The notes beneath the pieces are model-generated. The model was given only the letters and a program-made list of their open reading frames with translations. It was not told where the DNA came from and did no database searches. Shown here in pieces: positions 23,828 to 64,000 of a DNA stretch of 64,000 nucleotides. Each line of letters starts with the position of its first letter. The stretch's first letter is position 1. A program made the position numbers and the translations under genes. Where the stretch lies: NCBI RefSeq assembly GCF_014851395.1, contig NW_024043372.1, forward strand, positions 9,251,490-9,315,489, given 5' to 3'. This stretch comes from Micropterus salmoides. Taxonomy: Eukaryota; Chordata; Actinopteri; Centrarchiformes; Centrarchidae.

Positions 23828-24150
23828 TTCCATCCATCCATCGTCAACCGCTTTTCCTGCGTACAGGGTCAAGGGGGGGCTAGAGCCAATCCCAGCTTAC
23901 ATTGGGCAAAAGACGGGGTTCACCCTGGACATGTCACCAGTCCACTGCATGGCCACACATAGACAAACAACTACTCACACCCACACCTAACCTAACACTT
24001 TTGGAGACCCCAATCAACCTAGCCTGCATGTCTTTGGATGGTGGGAGGAAGCCGAACCCACGCGGACACAGGGAGAACATGCACACTCCACACAGAAAAG
24101 CCGGGGCAACCGGGGTTTGAACCCACAACCTTCTTGCTGTGAGGCGATTA
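23828..24150 (+). repeat. fish interspersed repeat, copy 2
   Basis: Same family and orientation as 19040-19365. It has ccatccatcgtcaaccgctt, ttacattgggcaaaagacgg, ggagaacatgcacactccac and accttcttgctgtgaggcga. It has diverged independently. Confidence 0.8.
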
Positions 24151-24494
24151 CAGCACAACATTTCAAGTGACTTAATTTTTATTTATTTAGCCCAGTGTCA
24201 CAAATCACAATTTGCCCCAGATGGCTTTACAATCTGTACAGCATATACAACACCCTCTGTCCTTAGACTATTCATTCAGCTGCCAGTATGTTAGGATATA
24301 GGGCCAAATAAAGCAGAATGTATTACTCTGTATACCCATTATCTTGTTAGAATGATCTTGTTAGCCACAACTATTAGGCTGTTGCCTGTACGCTCTATCA
24401 AGTACAAAGAATGCAGAAAACTAGACACTGCAGCTTGATTTCCCTGATAAACCAACCAGAACTCATATGGTGGAATAGCAGTTCAGGCAGGTGG

Positions 24495-24685
24495 TGATGG
24501 CGCAATGGATGGTGCAATGGATAAGACACATGCCTTTGGTGTGAGAGACCCAGGTTCAATCCTCCATCTACCAATGTGTCTCTGAGCAAGACACTTAATC
24601 CCTAGTTGCTCCAGACATATGCATCCTCCGACATAAATAGCAATTGTAAGTTGATTTGGATAAAAGTGTCAGCTAAATGCATTGA
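24495..24685 (+). mobile_element. tRNA-derived SINE, forward copy
   Basis: The tRNA-like head has atggtgcaatggataagaca (A-box region) and a B-box-like GGTTCAATCC at 24553-24562. A body with gagcaagacacttaatccct and a tail ending 'gtcagctaaatgcat' follow. Two related copies at 15320 and 58203 lie in reverse. The first 15 bases of the head appear duplicated (cgcaatggatggtgcaatgg). Confidence 0.75.
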
Positions 24686-24830
24686 TCAAACAGATTAGTT
24701 TCAGTCAATTTGATGAAAAACAACATTTATGATGATACAGCAAATGAGCACGACAACTACAAAATAATAATAACCTCTTAAAATGTGATTTTCTGATCAT
24801 GTGATGGTCCATCTGATTCCTGCTTACAGG

Positions 24831-26720
24831 AAAAAACTAAAGCTCGGTTTACAGAGCAGGACATCAAAGATCAAAGGACTAGTGAAGCTACTGAGGATCT
24901 TCGGGCGTGTTTGGACTGCACTGACTGGGACGTTTTCAAGAAGGCTTTGAGAGTCAATCGGACACCATCCCCCGTGACTCCTCTACTCAGCTTCAGCCTC
25001 AGTCCACCACTTCTTCGCCCCCCTCCTCAGAGCTGGCCAGCTCCACCCCTCCCCTCCTCTCTTCATTACAGAGAGGGAAGTCAACGGTCTTTTCAGGAGG
25101 CAGAAACCCTGCAAAGCAGCTGGGCCGGACTCTGTCTCCCCATCCACCCTGAAGCACTGTGCTGATCAGCTGTCTCCGGTGTTCACAGACATTTTTAACA
25201 CCTCACTGGAGACATGCCATGTGCCAGCATGCTTCAAAGCCTCCACCATCATCCCTGTACCCAAGAAATCAAGGACCACAGGACTAAATGACTACAGACC
25301 AGTCGCCCTGACCCCTGTGGTTATGAAGTCCTTGGAACGCCTTGTGTTGTTCCACCTAAAATCAATCACAGACCCTCTCCTGGACCCCCTGCAGTTCGTC
25401 TACAGAGCCAACAGATCTGTAGATAATGCAGTAAACATGGCCCTTCACTACATCCTCCAGCACCTGGACTCTCCAGGAACCTACGCCAGGATCCTATTTG
25501 TGGATTTCAGCTCTGCTTTTAACACCATCATCCCGGCCCTGCTGCAGGACAAGCTCTCTCAGCTGAACGTGCCTGACTCCACCTGCAGGTGGATCACTGA
25601 CTTCCTGATGGACAAGAAGCAGCACGTGAAGCTGGGAAAACATGTCTGACCATCAGCACGCTCATCTCAGGTGGGGACAAGTCTACTTACAGGTGGGAGA
25701 TCGACCATCTGGTGACCTGGTGCAGCCAGAACAGTCTGGAGCCCAGCGCTCTGAAGACAGTTGAGATGGTCGTGGATTTTAGAAAGAGCCCAGCCCCACC
25801 CTCCCCCATCATCCGTTGTGACTCCCCAGTCACCACTTTGGACTCCTTCCGCTTCCTGGGCACCATCATCTCCCAGGACCTCAAGTGGGAACAGAACATC
25901 ACCTAAATGCCCAGCAGAGGATGTACTTCCTGCGGCAGCTGAAGAAGTTCAGCCTGCCAAAGACAATGATGGTGTACTTCTACACCACCATCATTGAGTC
26001 CATCCTCACCTCCTGCATCACCATCTGGTACGCTGCTGCCACTGCCAGGGACAAGGGCAGGCTGCAGCGTATCGTTCGCTCTGCAGAGAAGGTGATTGGC
26101 TGCAATCTTCCTTGTACGCCTCGAGGACTCTGAGGCGAGCAGGAAAGATTGCCGCTGACTCCTCCCACCCCGGACACACAAACTGTTTCAGACTCTCCCC
26201 TCTGGCAGGAGCCTGCGGTCCATCATGACCCAAACCTATCACCACAAAAACAGTTTCTGCAACCAGCCTCATAAACAAGGCCCGGTTCCCCCACTGACAC
26301 TCCCCCCTTGCACTTGATACCAATGTCTCTGCAAATGTAAATACTGTTTCATCTCGTGTTGTGCACAGACCTGGCACATTGCACATATTTATTGTTGATT
26401 GTTGATCTTTCTTGTTGTATATTTTTATGATGTCCTGGTAGTTTATATATTTATATGTATACAATATTCTCTTCCGTTGCGTTACTTCTGCATGGCACAG
26501 ACCCAGAATAATGCACATGTATATATCTGCAACGTTGTTCTTCTATTCCATATCTATATATTTCTACATTTATTTATGTCGACTGTATGTTTGTCTACCT
26601 GTAGCACCTTATCACCACAGCAATTATGTTTGGGCCAGAGTAATGCACATGCGCAGTGCGTTTGTTTATATTGTTACAGTTGAAAGCGTCTATATAAATA
26701 AAATACAATTAAAAGTAAAT
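24831..26720 (+). mobile_element. decayed Rex1/CR1-like LINE
   Basis: The coding remnants run, in changing frames, from ACLDCTDWDVFKKAL (near 24911) through CKAAGPDSVSPSTLKHC and STIIPVPKKSRTTGLNDYRP. The RT motif A follows as ILFVDFSSAFNTI (25491-25530). After GKHV (25649) the sequence jumps to WCSQNSLEPSALKTVEMVVD (25720), so RT motif B and the catalytic YADD are deleted. C-terminal pieces MYFLRQLKKFSLPK and RIVRSAEKVIGC follow, then a 3' non-coding part to about 26720. The element is dead. It ends about 350 bp before the tasor start codon. Confidence 0.85.
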
Positions 26721-26849
26721 TAAAACAGAATGTTTACATTTAACTTTTATATTATTATTGGTGCATGTCAAGGTAAATTTATTTATTGAGTGATTTATTT
26801 GTTTTTGCAGTTTGTGTCCTCCATATCCCAACTTCCATAATTGTCATTT

Positions 26850-27069
26850 CCAGAAGATGGCAGTAAAGGAACATTTAGTAACCCAGCTGCAGTTAAAGCT
26901 CAGTGAAGAAGATTTCAGTTCCCAGGAAGCATGGCGCGGGCTGTGTGTTGGTTGGATTACCTGAGCTGCGGGATCAGGAGGTAATAAGAGCGGTGTCGTT
27001 GCGGGGCTCTAGCCGAAAAACAGAGTGACGGTTGGGAATAAACGCGGCGGTTTGGTCGAGAATTGGACA
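26850..27069 (+). promoter_or_regulatory. tasor: putative tasor promoter and 5' UTR
   Basis: This is a short stretch between the LINE 3' end and the tasor ATG. It is locally richer in C, G and CpG (ggcgcggg, cgcggcgg) than the flanks. Two AAGATGGC motifs, a YY1-type core element, sit at 26854-26861 and, inside exon 1, near 27163. No TATA box is obvious. The transcription start was not located. Confidence 0.4.
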
Positions 27070-61741
<34,672 letters not shown>

Positions 61742-64000
61742 GTTAGTAAATGGTTAATGACTACTGCCTTTTATCTACAGTTTTTTTTATGATTGAATCT
61801 AACATTTAAACTGGTGAACAAGACCCTGGGCAGGTTGGTGTATTTGTCATCCTGAAAAATAGTTTGTGCTGATTCAAGTAGGAACCGTGGGAGGCACTGT
61901 AAGTACATAACTTCTCAGCCAGTGTCCTTGGCCTTGAGCTGGTTTTAGTCTTAATAAATAGACCACCAGTACAAACATACATACATATGCACAGTGGTGG
62001 CAGCAATAAACTGCCATCCATCACAGCAGCATGACTACAAGTACATATAGTTAAAAATCAAGTATTAAAGCCCAACCGATACAGATTTTGATATTTTCGG
62101 ATTTTGAAATCGGATATGCCGATATATCGGCCGATTATAATTATATTTTTTTCTCCTTTTCAGAAACGTATAACATAAACAAAGATTATTTCTTACATGT
62201 TGTCTTGAGACCTCATCAAGAAAACAAAATGCTGAACAAAAGTACAACAAAATATATTGGAAGTTTTAATAAATAAGACAAAACTATAAAAAAAGTTGTA
62301 AAATCATTACAAACTACAGAGTAGCCTACTAATGAATGTTAAAGGAAATAGTGTGTGTAGTCTGTGTGTGCCAAACAAATAAAAAAAAAATACTAATATA
62401 CTACTACTACTACTACTAGTACTAACAATAATAATAATACCATAAATTACTCATGTCATTACAATTATTATATTACATTATAATGATAAACAGGGCTCTC
62501 CTACAAAGGCTAGATTTTTTTTTTTGTCATGCAGTAGTTATTACCTTACACATAATCTGCCACAATGACTATTTTCAACATAGCATATTCACATCTAGTT
62601 TATCCCAGCACGCTTTTCATTCTATCCAAAGCTACAAGAATTTTTCAACCACCATTTATGTATCATAAATGACGCAGAGGAAACGCTGCTGTTGAATGGC
62701 GTAATACTACATGACAAAGCTAGCTAATGCTATGTTTATCATTGGAAGAGCGCTAACGTTAATGACCGGTTAAACTATAGTATTTAATGTATTCCAAACA
62801 TATCTGTGAGCTGCTCGTCTGTAATTACAGTCAGTGCGTCGGAAATGATTAAATGATGATGATGTAAATAAATGTGAGCTGAACAAGCTTCCCAGACAAA
62901 GAAATGCATCTACCCCCTCTTTTAAATGTGAGAAGTTAGTGTGAAATCTCAAAGTTGCAGGTCCTCATTGTACGTTACACAGTGGCTAATCTAATTGAGC
63001 AATGGGCAGTGTTAGCTGTTGTAAATATTGAGAAGTGATGAACTAGGAAGACATGATAGGACCTTTCACTAGAACTGCCACTCTGTTTCAGAAATAAATC
63101 TACAATTAAGTCTGTTGACAGCGTAGCCTCCACCACTCAACTACTGTATCATCAAATATACTACTGTGACTGTGACCCTGGTGGAAGGCGAGAGAGAGAA
63201 ATGAAAAACGGGAGGGTTAGCAAGTATGGCCATGAATGTTTTCAGGAGAGGAGAAGGGATGGGGGCTATTTTAATTATTATTTAAGTTATCTATTTAACG
63301 TGACAAATGACTGACTCATCGTAGACACAGCCACTCTCCGTTCCTCTTTCTTAATCCAGTAGACTCTGGTCAGCTGATTGTTTTGTTTTGTGGTGCCATA
63401 GTGTTGTAAACAGGGGAGTTGATGCAACACTCATCACATGAGTAATGGGTCCGACTCTCCGTGTCATAAATTGGCTGTTATAAACGCTATACCGATTTAT
63501 CCGCAATTAGCTCATATCGTCCGACAAATTGGTCGGGCTCTATCTAGTATTTCATCTATCAAGTAATCATCATTTAGTAACTGAAAATATACTTCACCCT
63601 GACATGGTGTAACAAGAGAATCCCCATCTGAAATGTATTGCTTCGCTCAATTGGCCTGACCATTGGCCTGAAAAACTGGAAGTGTTAGACGCTGGCTGGC
63701 TCAAACCAGCTTGAACTGGTTTTTAGTATATCAAGAGCTGTGCTGTTTGAATAACCGGATGCCAGATATGCATTTTGCTTACATGAACACCAGAGATTAG
63801 CTAACCAAAATGTGCGTGGGTATAAGGCTCAGGGCTTTTAGACACAGAGGGGAGACGAACGTATGCCTCTCTTTGAAGAGGTTATTTAGCACTTAGCTTA
63901 GTTGCTTACCTTCTTGAGTAGAAACACAGACTCACTTGTGAAGAATCTATTGGGAATACACAGAGATTCTATCGGGAAATTGTACAACACAAGTTCATAT
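61742..64000 (+). other. tasor: tasor intron 27 (continues past window)
   Basis: Non-coding to the right edge. The bulk is the hAT-type element at 62066-63542. The last 450 bp show nothing assignable and no final exon was found. Confidence 0.6.
62066..63542. mobile_element. hAT-type element with near-perfect 8-bp target duplication
   Basis: The ends taaagcccaaccgatac and aattggtcgggctcta are inverted repeats. The flanking octamers tcaagtat (62058-62065) and tctagtat (63543-63550) match at 7 of 8. The element is 1477 bp with no transposase ORF. Its interior holds gatatgccgatatatcggcc, typical of a common fish hAT repeat. Confidence 0.82.

Noticed and set aside
24507..24575. Possible tRNA gene
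   Set aside because: A and B box-like sequences are present, but no full cloverleaf was evident and the block is followed by a SINE body repeated elsewhere in the window.
26018..26518. 166-residue reverse-strand open frame
   Set aside because: It overlaps the forward LINE 3' part and has no recognisable domain; it is a shadow frame.
61742..61759. Reading tasor exon 27 through to the stop at 61757 as the true C-terminus
   Set aside because: The good donor AG|gttagt and the lack of the usual terminal sequence favour splicing onward. A short alternative end cannot be excluded.

Overview
This is vertebrate nuclear DNA, almost certainly from a percomorph-type teleost fish. It has split genes with GT..AG introns, no operons, and a dense load of fish-type interspersed repeats: L2- and Rex1/CR1-like LINEs, tRNA-derived SINEs, Tc1/mariner, hAT and TTAA-flanked DNA elements. 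Two protein-coding genes, both on the + strand, account for all convincing coding sequence. No second-strand host gene, CRISPR array, operon or free-standing RNA gene was found.

From the left edge to about 23.2 kb lies arhgef3 (XPLN), a Rho guanine nucleotide exchange factor. Ten coding exons run from 450 to the stop at 20595. The 5' end is outside the window. The exons encode a nuclear-localisation-rich N-terminus, a Dbl-homology (DH) domain, a PH domain and an unusually long acidic C-terminal tail. An open, splice-competent exon at 7270-7377 may be an alternative first coding exon. The 3' UTR contains a SINE-like repeat and probably ends near a polyadenylation signal at 23221.

About 3.8 kb of repeat-filled DNA separates arhgef3 from the next gene. 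It holds SINEs, a short reverse-strand RT fragment and a decayed Rex1-like LINE ending about 350 bp before the next start codon.

From 27070 to beyond the right edge lies tasor (fam208a), the scaffold of the HUSH silencing complex. Twenty-seven coding exons were placed at 27070-61741, all joining in frame. They give 2017 codons, more than the roughly 1670 residues of human TASOR, and the last exon donor shows that coding continues outside the window. The order arhgef3 then tasor on one strand matches the human chromosome 3p14 arrangement as I remember it.

The introns carry most of the remaining structure. They include a nearly intact L2-type reverse transcriptase ORF (582 codons) in sense orientation inside tasor intron 5, and an inactivated reverse-strand LINE broken by hAT elements in tasor intron 1. 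Two copies of one TTAA-flanked element lie at 13.9 and 33.0 kb. Two hAT-type elements have recognisable 8-bp target duplications. A roughly 300-bp AT-rich microsatellite lies in tasor intron 4. The biologically suggestive point is that the HUSH scaffold gene, whose product silences retroelements within transcribed genes, carries a long retroelement ORF in its own intron. I found no clearly new multi-gene system.
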